A stretch of 64,000 bases of DNA from a virus. The position numbers were made by a program, and so were the translations under genes. Positions within the stretch are counted from its first letter, which is position 1, and each line of letters opens with the position of its first letter. The stretch is from positions 38,659 to 102,658 of the IMG/VR virus record IMGVR_UViG_3300037247_001116; one strand, 5' to 3'. The notes under the pieces were generated by a model. It saw only the letters and a program-made list of their open reading frames with translations, ran no database searches and had not been told where the DNA came from. This document shows positions 16,229 to 24,385 of the stretch, one piece after another.

Positions 16229-16477
16229 ATGGCTTCTTCAAGACCAAAAAAAACTATAGCGAAGAAAAGAGTAACTAAGAAAAAAGTTATAAACACAGAT
16301 ATTAAAAAAGAAATCATTGAAAAACTGTTGAGTGAAAAAAGAGCAGAAATTCAAAAAAAACTTGAACTTGTTAATAAAGTCAAACAATCTTTACAAAATG
16401 AAGCTAAAAAATTATCCGAACTTGAAGGAGCAATTATCGTTCTTCATGAATTATTAACAGGCGAAAAGGTAGAGTAA
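16229..16477 (+). CDS. Small basic coiled-coil protein
   Basis: The start at 16229 was chosen because AAAAAGGAG sits just before it; an upstream in-frame ATG at 16130 lies inside the previous gene without a ribosome site. The 82-residue product starts with a Lys/Arg-rich tail (KKTIAKKRVTKKK), possibly DNA- or RNA-binding, followed by a heptad-rich helix. It could be a head or tail assembly factor. Confidence 0.5.
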   Translation: MASSRPKKTIAKKRVTKKKVINTDIKKEIIEKLLSEKRAEIQKKLELVNKVKQSLQNEAKKLSELEGAIIVLHELLTGEKVE

Positions 16478-16518
16478 AAGAGTAGAGGAAATAGAAAGAG
16501 TACAAGGAGGATTTAAAA

Positions 16519-17199
16519 ATGGGAAATAGAAATACAGTTATATATGGTGATCAAATTGATGATACAGTCCTGGGTGCTGGTTTAGTCAAGAATGTTTCTG
16601 ATGATTTCACACATAAGCTCGATGTTAATGTCGATGATTCATCTATTGAAATTGACACAAACATAGTTAGAGTTAAAGCATCAGGTGTAACCAATGATAT
16701 GTTAGCTGGTTCAATTGCTGATGGAAAATTGTTACAGGATTATATCCAAACTTCTGAAGTTGATGATAGCACAATCGAATTTGGTGGAGGAAGTCTTAAT
16801 GTTAAAGCATTAGGAATTAATACTGCTGAATTGGCTAATGAGGCTGTCACTGAAGGAAAAATTGCAATCTTTAATAGCCCGACCATTGGAGAGTATTTAA
16901 AATTTACTTCTAATGGAATGGAATGGATTGCTCTTTCTACTGAGTTTGTTGAAATAACAGATGTTGTTACTAATGAAATTCCAACTGGCTTAATTAATTC
17001 TAGCAATACAGATTATGACTTAGCTAATACACCTGTCGAGGCTACAGTAGAAGTATATTTAAATGGTATATTTCAAGCTCAAGGAGCAGGTTTAGATTAT
17101 GAACTTAATCCTTCATCTGGTCAAACAGAAACTATTGTTTTCTCTAAAGCACCGAGAACTAATAGTGACATTTATGTGAGTTATATAATCAATAATTAA
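16519..17199 (+). CDS. Fibre-like virion protein
   Basis: 226 residues with AGGAGG before the ATG. The N-terminal half has short repeats around D-D-S-x-I-E (DDSSIEIDTN and DDSTIEFGGG) and a VTNDML / TAELAN pair, as in trimeric fibre shafts. The C-terminal 75 residues are the beta module shared with the gene at 15946. A strong terminator follows, so it ends a transcription unit. Confidence 0.55.
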   Translation: MGNRNTVIYGDQIDDTVLGAGLVKNVSDDFTHKLDVNVDDSSIEIDTNIVRVKASGVTNDMLAGSIADGKLLQDYIQTSEVDDSTIEFGGGSLNVKALGINTAELANEAVTEGKIAIFNSPTIGEYLKFTSNGMEWIALSTEFVEITDVVTNEIPTGLINSSNTDYDLANTPVEATVEVYLNGIFQAQGAGLDYELNPSSGQTETIVFSKAPRTNSDIYVSYIINN

Positions 17200-17213
17200 C
17201 AATAATATTTTCA

Positions 17214-17253
17214 GGGGCAGTTAGAAATAACTGCCCTTGTTAATACTTTTTAA
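17214..17253 (+). terminator. Rho-independent terminator
   Basis: GGGCAGTTA (17215-17223) and TAACTGCCC (17228-17236) form a perfect 9-bp stem with a GAAA tetraloop, followed by a T-rich run (TTGTTAATACTTTTT). It separates the fibre gene at 16519 from the beta-helix gene. Confidence 0.85.
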
Positions 17254-17263
17254 AGGCTAAATC

Positions 17264-18742
17264 ATGGCAGATGATGATAGAAGAACGACAATAGATGGCG
17301 ATCAAATCACTCAGCACACAGTAAGTCCAGAGGAATTAAGAGAAACTGGTACTCCACAAGTAGGTCAAACACCAGTTTACAAAGAAAATCCTTCAGGTAC
17401 ACCTGATGAATTTAAATGGGTAGGCTGTGATTTTGCACAAACTGTTACTGTAGCAAAAGAAGGCGGTGATTATACTACTATTCAAGATGCAATAGATTCT
17501 ATCACCGATGCTTCTATTGCTAAATTATATGTTATTTTAGTATATCCAGGTACTTATACAGAAAATATTATATTAAAATCTTTTGTATCTCTTATAGGAA
17601 CCAGTGGCACTCATACCTCTATTGCTGGAACAATAGTTTTTCCTGACGATGCATTAAATCTTGCAGAAATAAGAAATATAGATATTCAGTGGACTTATTC
17701 TACCGCAGGTAGTCTTGAAACAGTTATATCTATTCCTAACTGTGCATTGATAATCTTTGATGCTGTAAGATTAGCTATAGATTCTACTACTAATGATAGT
17801 CAAGTATGTATGCTTAATATACAAGGAGGAACTGTTTTATTTATATCAAGCAGGATTTTATTAGATCATACTGGCACAAGTGCCTCATCAAACACAATTA
17901 ATTTAATAAATATTAATGGATCTGGAACAATAGAATTTAATAATAATAGTATAAATGTTAATTATGATGATGAAGTTGATAATGTTAGATTTATTAATGA
18001 GAATAGTAGTGCAGATATATCTGCAACTTTTAGAAGTAATGTTATTTTTATGACTTTAGGACATGATTCTTATTCTGGATTAGCGAGAATTTTTAGAATT
18101 AGAGGAACAGCATCTGATAAAATTTTTCATAATAATTTTTTTAGTCTTAAAGCAACTGGTGGATCTGTAACGGGAACTGCTGATTGTATTTCTACCAATA
18201 CTGATGCTGGTGGTGCTGTAATAAGACTATTCGCCAATCAATTAGAAGTAGATGGATTTACCGATAACGATGGTTTCCACATTGCTTCGGGAGATACAGT
18301 TATTAATAGAAATACTGCTGTACATGCGACATCGCCCTTTGTGGGAAGTGGTAATAAAGATTATTTACCTCGGAATGAATATGATTCCAGTGAATCATCA
18401 TCCACTACAACATCGACTTCTTTACAGGATAAAATATCTTTAACAATTGTACCAGGCGCTTCTTCTGAAGTTTGGAGAATTCATGCGTCTTTTGAAGTTA
18501 GAGGTAATACTGCTGATATGTATGTAAGAGCAAGATTAAGAGACACCACAAACAATGATACTTTATTTGAAAATTGGGAACACATTCATTCAGTTGTTGT
18601 TGATGAAGAAATTCAAATAAGTGGATTTGAACAATTAACAATCACAGAAGATACCACATTTGTTATACAGTGGCAATCAAATAATGGAGCGAATACTGCT
18701 TCTATAAGAAAAGCCCGAATTTGGGCTGAAAGAGTATCATAA
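17264..18742 (+). CDS. Right-handed beta-helix tailspike-type protein
   Basis: 492 residues. After a short N-terminal adaptor (IDGDQITQHT) it carries a pectate-lyase-type beta-helix: the entry VAKEGGDYTTIQDAID near 67-82, VYPGTYTENI near 98-107, then many short strands with N-stacks (FNNNSINVN, FHNNFF). The last 110 residues are a beta-sandwich tip. Such proteins bind or cut host sugars; catalytic residues are not evident. It starts right after the terminator, with AAAGG as ribosome site. Confidence 0.7.
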   Translation: MADDDRRTTIDGDQITQHTVSPEELRETGTPQVGQTPVYKENPSGTPDEFKWVGCDFAQTVTVAKEGGDYTTIQDAIDSITDASIAKLYVILVYPGTYTENIILKSFVSLIGTSGTHTSIAGTIVFPDDALNLAEIRNIDIQWTYSTAGSLETVISIPNCALIIFDAVRLAIDSTTNDSQVCMLNIQGGTVLFISSRILLDHTGTSASSNTINLININGSGTIEFNNNSINVNYDDEVDNVRFINENSSADISATFRSNVIFMTLGHDSYSGLARIFRIRGTASDKIFHNNFFSLKATGGSVTGTADCISTNTDAGGAVIRLFANQLEVDGFTDNDGFHIASGDTVINRNTAVHATSPFVGSGNKDYLPRNEYDSSESSSTTTSTSLQDKISLTIVPGASSEVWRIHASFEVRGNTADMYVRARLRDTTNNDTLFENWEHIHSVVVDEEIQISGFEQLTITEDTTFVIQWQSNNGANTASIRKARIWAERVS

Positions 18743-18957
18743 TGGATTATTTGTATACAAATATTTCAAATCCTAATTTACAAAATATAGAATCGGCAAT
18801 AATAAATTCTGATATGTTTGATAAAACTATAGAATTTAGTCGATGGGATGAAGATCCTGAAGAATTAACTGTAGGTATTTTAAATTTAATATTTACCAAT
18901 ATATTATCTGATGATGACAAAAGTAAACTTGACATCATTGTGAATGATAATACATAA
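18742..18957 (+). CDS. Small acidic protein, unknown
   Basis: 71 residues, acidic, overlapping the upstream stop (TAATG). No cysteine or membrane segment. It lies between the beta-helix gene and an Ig-like gene, so it may be a chaperone or small appendage part. Not recognised. Confidence 0.45.
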   Translation: MDYLYTNISNPNLQNIESAIINSDMFDKTIEFSRWDEDPEELTVGILNLIFTNILSDDDKSKLDIIVNDNT

Positions 18958-18974
18958 ATAGGGCATAGCCGATT

Positions 18975-19475
18975 ATGGCAAAAATAGATATAGGAACAAC
19001 TTTTTATTTAGAAACATTAGTATTAGATTCTAATGGCGATCCTATCACAAGTTTATCTGTGAGCTATAAGGTCATTCGAAGTTCTGATAATACTCTTTTA
19101 GATTCTGGAAGTCTTACTCATATAGCCGATGGTGTCTATCAAAGCTCATATGTTTTTAGTGCAACAGGTCAATATAGAGTTTTATATATAACACCAACAC
19201 AATATACTGATGATATTGAAACAATTTTAGTAGAAGCAATTTCCAATAGTGATATCTATGATTTATGCAAGAGAATTTTAGGGTTATCTCAAGAAAATTA
19301 TAGATTCACCAATCAAGTGTATGATGGCGAAGGATGTTTAACATCTGGAAAAATATCTATTTATTCTAGTGTTTCTGATACAGATAATGAAATTAACCCT
19401 ATTACTGAATACGCTATAGTTGCTGTCTACAATGCAAACAAAGAATTAATAGACTATAAGGTAACGGAGATTTAA
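18975..19475 (+). CDS. Immunoglobulin-like virion protein
   Basis: 166 residues. Residues 1-88 have the strand pattern of an Ig or carboxypeptidase-regulatory-like domain (YLETLVLDSNGDPI, DGVYQSSYVF, GQYRVLYI), followed by a short helix (NSDIYDLCKRILGL) and a second beta part. Ig-like domains decorate many phage capsids and tails. No strong ribosome site is seen: AGGG lies 14 nt upstream. Confidence 0.5.
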   Translation: MAKIDIGTTFYLETLVLDSNGDPITSLSVSYKVIRSSDNTLLDSGSLTHIADGVYQSSYVFSATGQYRVLYITPTQYTDDIETILVEAISNSDIYDLCKRILGLSQENYRFTNQVYDGEGCLTSGKISIYSSVSDTDNEINPITEYAIVAVYNANKELIDYKVTEI

Positions 19476-19478
19476 TTT

Positions 19479-19733
19479 ATGTCAGGTCAATCAATTGCGT
19501 TAGCTACTAAAGGAATTATTTGCATGGGAGGGGATCGAATTATCCGAAGAGTTCTTCCATTACATATGAATCTATTAAATACTACTATTAAATTAAATTT
19601 AAAATATTTAGAAACGATTAAATTAAATACATTTTTAGACCAGAAGAAATTAAGTTTGAAATTAGATGATTTAAAATTAAGCCAAAAATTTACAAATAAT
19701 TTGAAATTAAATTTGAAAAAATGCGAGGAATAA
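19479..19733 (+). CDS. Small Leu/Lys-rich protein, unknown
   Basis: 84 residues, the second half being low-complexity Lys/Leu/Asn repeats (IKLNLKYLETIKLN, LSLKLDDLKLS, LKLNLKK). It is in line with its plus-strand neighbours; the opposite-strand frame is a mirror of this composition. A parallel beta or amphipathic repeat is likely. Not recognised. Confidence 0.4.
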   Translation: MSGQSIALATKGIICMGGDRIIRRVLPLHMNLLNTTIKLNLKYLETIKLNTFLDQKKLSLKLDDLKLSQKFTNNLKLNLKKCEE

Positions 19734-19734
19734 T

Positions 19735-20097
19735 ATGAAGCGAAAATATAAACCAATCACCAATATTATAAAAGGCGACTCTTTTAATTTAGAAGGGGAT
19801 TTAGACACATCCATAGTTGATTGGAAACTTCGGTGTGAAATCTATGATGGTTGTAATTCTATTAAATTAGCTACTGAAAATAGTGGCGGTTCTGATGATG
19901 AAATTGAAATCGCCGACGCGGCAAATGGACAATTTATTATTAACGTCGGAAAAAACCTAACAACATGTTTTGATAATAAAAGTTATATTGAAATAGAAGG
20001 CGAAACAGCAGATACACCGACAAAGATTTTTACAATTCACCAAGGCGAAATTTACTTTGAAGATGAAAAAATAATCTGGACTGACCCAAATGCTTAA
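19735..20097 (+). CDS. Small beta-rich virion protein
   Basis: 120 residues, strand-rich (GDSFNLEGDLD, WKLRCEIYDG, GQFIINVGK, KIFTIHQGEIYF). The pattern resembles small neck or fibre-adaptor proteins encoded next to connectors. GAGG lies before the ATG. The family is not recognised. Confidence 0.45.
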   Translation: MKRKYKPITNIIKGDSFNLEGDLDTSIVDWKLRCEIYDGCNSIKLATENSGGSDDEIEIADAANGQFIINVGKNLTTCFDNKSYIEIEGETADTPTKIFTIHQGEIYFEDEKIIWTDPNA

Positions 20098-20143
20098 AGG
20101 TTATTTAGGTAATATAAACATAGATTGGACAGAAAAACAATGA
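20090..20143 (+). CDS. Possible 17-codon coupling peptide
   Basis: ATG 20090 opens inside the end of the previous gene and reads 17 codons (MLKGYLGNINIDWTEKQ) to a TGA at 20141-20143 that overlaps the ATG of the next gene. The next gene has no clear ribosome site, so this short frame may feed ribosomes to it. It could equally be chance. Confidence 0.25.
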   Translation: MLKGYLGNINIDWTEKQ

Positions 20144-20559
20144 GTTTCGAACATATTGACCAAAAGATATTTGATGATATTTTTCGTAGAACAGCAGTAA
20201 GAGCAATGGTTACTTTGCGAAGTTCTAAGACTAAAGGTGCTAATTTCGATCCTAGCAGAAATACGGGGTACGACCACACAAATCAGAACCCATTTGCTGT
20301 CAATGTTATTACAAGAACGGTCACAGCAGGTTCTTTGATGTATAATCAAATCGGCTTAGTAAAGGCTGGCGCAATTCAAATTATATGCAGTAATAATGAT
20401 GTTTCGTTGATTGAAAACAGTGAAGTAATTACGATTAATGATGTCAATTATTACACCAGAGATGATGCTGTAGGGAACAAATTTTTAATATTTCCTACCC
20501 AATTTGCTAAGTATAGTAAAATAATTATATTCAGAAAAGAAGTGGGCGAAATTGGCTAA
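20140..20559 (+). CDS. Head-tail connector / neck protein candidate
   Basis: The ATG at 20140 was chosen; a TTG at 20125 is possible. 139 residues: an N-terminal helix rich in charged residues, then beta strands (FAVNVITRTVTAG, AIQIICSNNDVS, KFLIFPTQFAKYS). Gene order (connector, gp10-like, terminator, tube) suggests a stopper or adaptor. There is weak or no Shine-Dalgarno, so translation is probably coupled to the upstream frame. It overlaps the next gene by 8 nt. Confidence 0.45.
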   Translation: MSFEHIDQKIFDDIFRRTAVRAMVTLRSSKTKGANFDPSRNTGYDHTNQNPFAVNVITRTVTAGSLMYNQIGLVKAGAIQIICSNNDVSLIENSEVITINDVNYYTRDDAVGNKFLIFPTQFAKYSKIIIFRKEVGEIG

Positions 20560-21040
20560 CGGAAAAGTAACAATTACAGGTCTTGGCGCAAAATTTGTAC
20601 AAAATCAGGTAACAGCTATTGTCGCAATATCTGAAAGACAGATGGAAGCGATGGCTAGAGAGACTGAGTTGGTTATTCAAACCAAGATCCAAGAGCGCAT
20701 TAAAAGAGATGGTTCCACAGGTAAATTAGCGAAATCTTTTTATACAATTAAAACTCCTGGTGGTTGGGGTGTTGGCGACATAGACTACTTAAACGCGAAT
20801 GCAAAACAATGGTATTGGTTGAATTTCGGAATTGCACAGTCTGGAAGAACAATCCCGCCTGGTACAAATGAAAATAGTAGAATTAGAGGTCATTTTTCAC
20901 CAGCTACCAAGGGGCGGTTCGTAAAAGGTTCACCCAGTTTTCCAATGAATCCAACTAAACCAATCGAAGCTATTAATTATATTCAGGCAACACTTAATGA
21001 AGTAAACAGTATCATTGCAAAGGTACTGGCGAGAGGATAA
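20552..21040 (+). CDS. HK97 gp10-like head-tail joining protein
   Basis: 162 residues. The pattern fits the HK97 gp10-type neck family: an N-terminal helix (ISERQMEAMARETELVIQTKIQERI), a DGSTGKLAKSF turn, and a GHFSPATKGRFV segment. These proteins join capsid connector to tail. The only suitable start is TTG 20552 (encoding the usual M-A-N), so it appears to use a non-ATG start while overlapping the upstream gene by 8 nt. Confidence 0.65.
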   Translation: MANGKVTITGLGAKFVQNQVTAIVAISERQMEAMARETELVIQTKIQERIKRDGSTGKLAKSFYTIKTPGGWGVGDIDYLNANAKQWYWLNFGIAQSGRTIPPGTNENSRIRGHFSPATKGRFVKGSPSFPMNPTKPIEAINYIQATLNEVNSIIAKVLARG

Positions 21041-21042
21041 AC

Positions 21043-21537
21043 ATGGCAAATATTCCTTGGAGTATTGAAAGAAATTTAGAAACTTCTTTAGAAGAATTTT
21101 TAAACACTGAAGTTTCTGGAACAACTGTTTTTTATAAAGGCGTGGCGCAACCTATTAATATTCGTGTAGGCAATGCTTACAAAGATAATTGGTCTATGCC
21201 CGTCATCTCTGTTTATGCTGATAGCAAAACTTCTGAGCGCGGATTTATTGGAAGTAATAAACGATTAAAATCATATTTAATGATTATTGATGTGCGCGCC
21301 CTAGATTTTGGAATGCGTTCTGATTTAACAGATTGGGTAGAAACCACAATTAATGATGGCTTTCCAGTCTATACATATACACCATCCGTGTCAACGCCTG
21401 ACACTCCTGACAAAGTTCTTTTTGGTAAAGCGTCAATAGATTTTCTATCCAACGCTCCAACGCGCGACACACAGGACTTAAATTTTTATGAGAAGTTCAG
21501 ACAGAATTTGAGTATTTCTGTCACAATATCTTTATAA
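21043..21537 (+). CDS. Tail terminator / completion protein candidate
   Basis: 164 residues, alpha/beta with an N-terminal helix (IERNLETSLEEFLN), a central strand (YLMIIDVRALDFG), a second helix (DLTDWVETTI) and a final strand (LSISVTISL). This is the usual fold pattern of the protein that caps the tail tube before it joins the head. It lies between gp10-like and tail tube genes, the expected place. Confidence 0.6.
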   Translation: MANIPWSIERNLETSLEEFLNTEVSGTTVFYKGVAQPINIRVGNAYKDNWSMPVISVYADSKTSERGFIGSNKRLKSYLMIIDVRALDFGMRSDLTDWVETTINDGFPVYTYTPSVSTPDTPDKVLFGKASIDFLSNAPTRDTQDLNFYEKFRQNLSISVTISL

Positions 21538-21547
21538 GGAGATTAAT

Positions 21548-21781
21548 ATGGTAATTTTTTCAGATTGGAAATTTTGGTTATTTGTAGTTGGTATATCTCA
21601 GATTGCCTTGACGACATATGGCTTTGCAATTATTAAATTTAATGATTTAAAACATCTTTCTAAAGATGTTGGTGATATTAAAACGAATGTAAATGTATTA
21701 ACAAGTAAGGTGGTTAAAATAGATAAAGGATTGGCAGTGCAGAAACAAAGAATAAACGATTTAGCGAAATCTAGTAATTAA
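21548..21781 (+). CDS. Membrane anchor plus coiled-coil protein
   Basis: 77 residues. Residues 7-29 are one membrane helix (FWLFVVGISQIALTTYGFAII). Residues 32-75 are a helical coiled coil (DLKHLSKDVGDIKTN, VLTSKVVKIDK). It is inserted between tail terminator and tail tube genes, where a membrane protein is not usual. It could be a holin-like, superinfection-immunity or infection-related protein. AAGGAG lies before the ATG. Confidence 0.5.
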   Translation: MVIFSDWKFWLFVVGISQIALTTYGFAIIKFNDLKHLSKDVGDIKTNVNVLTSKVVKIDKGLAVQKQRINDLAKSSN

Positions 21782-21796
21782 GAGGAGAAATAAATC

Positions 21797-23029
21797 ATGG
21801 CAGATGAAATTTTACATGGGAGAGCAATTAGTCCTTGGATCATCCCAAACAAGGGTGGAAGTCCTGACGACTTTCATGGATTGACAAATGTTGGAGCAGA
21901 CCCAAGTGTTGCTTCAGAAAAAGTTTATGTTATTGGAAAAACGGCGGCATGTGGTACAGATAAAGAAACACCAGTGGTAACGGTTCCGTTACCGATGTTA
22001 GAAAGAGGAGAAATTGATTCGTATCTTACGCTTGCAAATTTAGATGCCGAACCTGCTGGTGGTTTTGACCTGCTTGATTTCAGTTCCTCTTTGGTTGATG
22101 TAGTTTATTATATTAGAGATGCAAATGCTGGTAATGTTTTAGCGTCCATGTGGATGCCGAAATGTGCATTAAACAGTTTAGCGATCAATTTCGACGACCC
22201 CAAGGGTAGGATTACAAGGGATTTAGAAGTTGGAAGCGACGATAGACGAGTTTTCTTAGGTGGAAATAAATATCTTATCCATCTTGAAGACACTGCGCCA
22301 TCTGGAACTTCTGGTTCTTATGAAATAGATGTTTCTGATCCTGCACCTGTTGTTGACCCAAATGTTGCATTGTCATATATTCTTCGTATTGATAGAACAA
22401 GAGCTGGTGTAACAACCTCTTTGGCTATCACAACGGATTATACATATACACATGGAACTTTTACGATTGATGTCCTAGCCGCATTAGCTGATGATGTTTA
22501 TAATGTTTATTATAGTGCCGCGTCTTTTGGTACGCCAGCAGATCCGACAAGTATTGATTCGGATTCGATTTGTTATTTGAAGGCAGAAAACATCACGGTT
22601 CTTATTGACGACGGATCTACAGAAGTAGAGATGGACAGGTTAAGTTCATTATCAATTTCTGTAACGATTAATCGTATTGATGAGAATGTTCTTGGAGATG
22701 ACGAAACAATTCTTCGTGAAATTACGGACACACCAGTTACAGTAGCATTTTCTGGTCGTGTTAAAAATTATAACGGAGAAAAGGCATGGATGGCTCAGTT
22801 AGGCGACACAGAAGTTATTTCAAGTGTCAAACTTTTTAGCGATGCTGTTAAAATCTCTGTTAAAATCCACGACAATGCAGATAAAGACACCTTTTTGATT
22901 GGTTATCAGGTTGATAATCTGTCTTACACAGACGGAAGCTTTTCAACTGATGCTAATGAATTTGGTACGATGGATGTGACCGCCGAAGGCGATAATCTTT
23001 TGATTACCACTACTGAAGGCGATCTGTAA
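21797..23029 (+). CDS. Major tail tube protein
   Basis: 410 residues with GAGGAG before the ATG. The N-terminal 190 and C-terminal 130 residues form the tube-like beta pattern (GRAISPWIIPN, SLSISVTINRID, KNYNGEKAWMAQLGD). Residues about 190-270 hold an inserted beta module (YILRIDRTRAG, TDYTYTHGTF, DDVYNVYYSA) like the one in other virion genes, which would project from the tube. It precedes chaperones and tape measure, as tail tube genes do. Confidence 0.65.
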   Translation: MADEILHGRAISPWIIPNKGGSPDDFHGLTNVGADPSVASEKVYVIGKTAACGTDKETPVVTVPLPMLERGEIDSYLTLANLDAEPAGGFDLLDFSSSLVDVVYYIRDANAGNVLASMWMPKCALNSLAINFDDPKGRITRDLEVGSDDRRVFLGGNKYLIHLEDTAPSGTSGSYEIDVSDPAPVVDPNVALSYILRIDRTRAGVTTSLAITTDYTYTHGTFTIDVLAALADDVYNVYYSAASFGTPADPTSIDSDSICYLKAENITVLIDDGSTEVEMDRLSSLSISVTINRIDENVLGDDETILREITDTPVTVAFSGRVKNYNGEKAWMAQLGDTEVISSVKLFSDAVKISVKIHDNADKDTFLIGYQVDNLSYTDGSFSTDANEFGTMDVTAEGDNLLITTTEGDL

Positions 23030-23285
23030 TCTACTCTGAAATCATTGCCGTAAGGCTTGATTGTCAGTTATGTCTAAATCCACATAGGTATAAAGGCTGA
23101 GAATTTTATATTTGATATGTGGAGAATGGAATTTGGTGACACCTTCTCAGAGGTAAAACACCATTTTCCGATATATGAATGGTAGATAATTGTTGGGTTT
23201 CCCGAAGGTTATCTATAAAATGTTTTGAGAAGGAGTGGGATACATGAGCGTCCTACCCTTCTCTTACATAAAAAGTGAGGAACGT
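23030..23285 (+). ncRNA. Highly self-complementary leader, candidate structured RNA
   Basis: A 256-nt stretch with no good gene and several strong stems. These are GCC-GTAA-GGC near 23047-23056; CCACATA (23080-23086) / TATGTGG (23116-23122); GGAA-TTT-GGTG (23128-23138) / CACC-ATT-TTCC (23159-23169) enclosing CCT/AGG; and TAGATAA (23183-23189) / TTATCTA (23209-23215) with GGG/CCC inside. The last is GAGAAGG-GTGGGA (23227-23240) / TCCTAC-CCTTCTC (23251-23263). The GAGAAGG arm can also pair with CCTTCTC at about 23142-23148, so two folds are possible. It may be a regulatory leader for the tail-chaperone region. Confidence 0.45.
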
Positions 23286-23555
23286 ATGGATAAGAAATTG
23301 AAAGAATTTATAAATAAACTCTGTAAAGATCAGAGCCGAACCCTTGTAGGAAGAATTTGCAAACAAATAGAAATTCTTCAGGATCAACCTAATCTTTCTA
23401 TTGAAACAAAACAGACTTTAGACCTTTTAAAATCTCTTAACAAAGAACTCATTTATGAGGAATTTAGGGATTTGAAGAATGCTGTTGTTTTTTATTCAGA
23501 AGGTCGCGAATACGAAAAATATCCAATCTACACCCCCACTAAAGAAACAAAATAG
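23286..23555 (+). CDS. Small helical protein in tail chaperone region
   Basis: The start at ATG 23286 (AGTGAGGA just before) is preferred over GTG 23235, which lies inside a stable hairpin. The 89-residue product is helical and charged, with two Cys in its first 30 residues (KLCKDQ and GRICKQ). A terminator overlaps its last codons. Unknown role; position between tail tube and chaperones suggests a tail assembly factor. Confidence 0.5.
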   Translation: MDKKLKEFINKLCKDQSRTLVGRICKQIEILQDQPNLSIETKQTLDLLKSLNKELIYEEFRDLKNAVVFYSEGREYEKYPIYTPTKETK

Positions 23556-23570
23556 GTGGGGTCTTTTTAT
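23534..23570 (+). terminator. Rho-independent terminator over a gene end
   Basis: CCCCAC (23534-23539) pairs with GTGGGG (23556-23561), followed by TCTTTTTATTT. It overlaps the last codons of the 23286 gene. Together with the structured leader it isolates this small gene as its own unit and could reduce transcription into the tape-measure genes. Confidence 0.6.
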
Positions 23571-23587
23571 TTACCGAAAGGCTTATT

Positions 23588-23728
23588 ATGGAAGAACGAA
23601 TGAAGGCATTAGAAGTTGAGATTTCCTATTTGAGAAAAGTTATCGAAGAGTTAAAAGAAATGCGTACTGTCGAAATTCACACCCATTTTACAAGTCAATA
23701 TTTACAATGCCCTGGAAACAAGGAATAA
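23588..23728 (+). CDS. Small coiled-coil protein
   Basis: 46 residues starting at ATG 23588 with AAAGG upstream. Residues 1-25 are a heptad-like helix (MKALEVEISYLRKVIEELKEM). The end has a His-rich turn and one Cys (EIHTHF, QYLQCPG). It is followed 17 nt later by a chaperone candidate. Unknown role. Confidence 0.45.
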   Translation: MEERMKALEVEISYLRKVIEELKEMRTVEIHTHFTSQYLQCPGNKE

Positions 23729-23745
23729 TCGTAAGGAGTAAAAGC

Positions 23746-24384
23746 ATGGATATTTTATCACCCGAAAAAATAGCGCAACTCAAAGCCGTTTTGAAAGAGA
23801 TGGATGTGAGTTCTGCAAACGAATCATTGATTCAAGATAATAAAATTGTGTTCCCTTATAAGGATAAAATTTATCGCGTCCGAATGCCTAACCAAATCGA
23901 ACAGACACTTGCCGAAGAAGCACAGAACAAAGTCAAGCTCCGTTTAACCCAAGAGAAGGGCAATCGTTCAAGAAACCAGCTAATAAGAGATTTGAAAGAG
24001 AACAACGGTCTTGATGTGAAAGCTCTTGAAGCCGAAAAAGATGGAATTAAAGAAGAGTTGCAGTATGTTTATTTAGAATTGGCAGTTGTTCCTTCTGAGT
24101 TTCCTGATAAGATTGAAGCACTTATTAAAAAGAAGGAAGAAATCGAACTGCGTTTCATGGAAATTTTTGTCGAGCTTGCAGAAGTTCTTGAGCCTTGTAT
24201 TCAAGAACAAGCAAAAATCGAATTTTATAGATTTTTAGCTTTTACATGTGCAGAAGTCAAAACAGGAAAAGAAGATTTCACTTCTGTGTGGGAAACTTAT
24301 GATGATTGTAAAAAAGATGGTAGTGGATTATCAACACTTTTCTTAAATAATCTTCAAAGTTTATTGCTAAAGATTAAGGAATAA
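23746..24384 (+). CDS. Tail assembly chaperone candidate
   Basis: ATG 23746 was chosen because AAGGAG (23733-23738) precedes it. 212 residues, alpha-helical and acidic in its centre (EEIELRFMEIFVELAEVLEP). It lies just before a small gene and the tape measure, where phages encode the two tail chaperones (gpG/gpT-type). The family itself is not recognised. I see no obvious slippery site linking it to the next gene. Confidence 0.5.
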   Translation: MDILSPEKIAQLKAVLKEMDVSSANESLIQDNKIVFPYKDKIYRVRMPNQIEQTLAEEAQNKVKLRLTQEKGNRSRNQLIRDLKENNGLDVKALEAEKDGIKEELQYVYLELAVVPSEFPDKIEALIKKKEEIELRFMEIFVELAEVLEPCIQEQAKIEFYRFLAFTCAEVKTGKEDFTSVWETYDDCKKDGSGLSTLFLNNLQSLLLKIKE

Positions 24385-24385
24385 A

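Noticed and set aside
17264-18742. Active polysaccharide lyase
   Set aside because: The beta-helix fold is clear but I cannot point to catalytic residues, so only a tailspike-type fold is claimed.
18929-18957. Another promoter starting TTGACA near the end of the 18742 gene
   Set aside because: No matching -10 at 16-18 nt, and it does not follow the consensus of the other four.
21548-21781. Confident holin call for the membrane/coiled-coil gene
   Set aside because: There is one helix only, and no endolysin nearby. Left as a membrane protein of unknown role.
21797-23029. Contractile tail sheath
   Set aside because: The protein is too short for a sheath, a separate tube gene would be expected after it, and no gp25- or J-like baseplate genes are seen. 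Tail tube fits better.
23030-23285. Group I intron or known riboswitch
   Set aside because: The stems do not fit the conserved P7/core order that I could check by eye, and it lies between genes, not within one. Kept only as a structured candidate.
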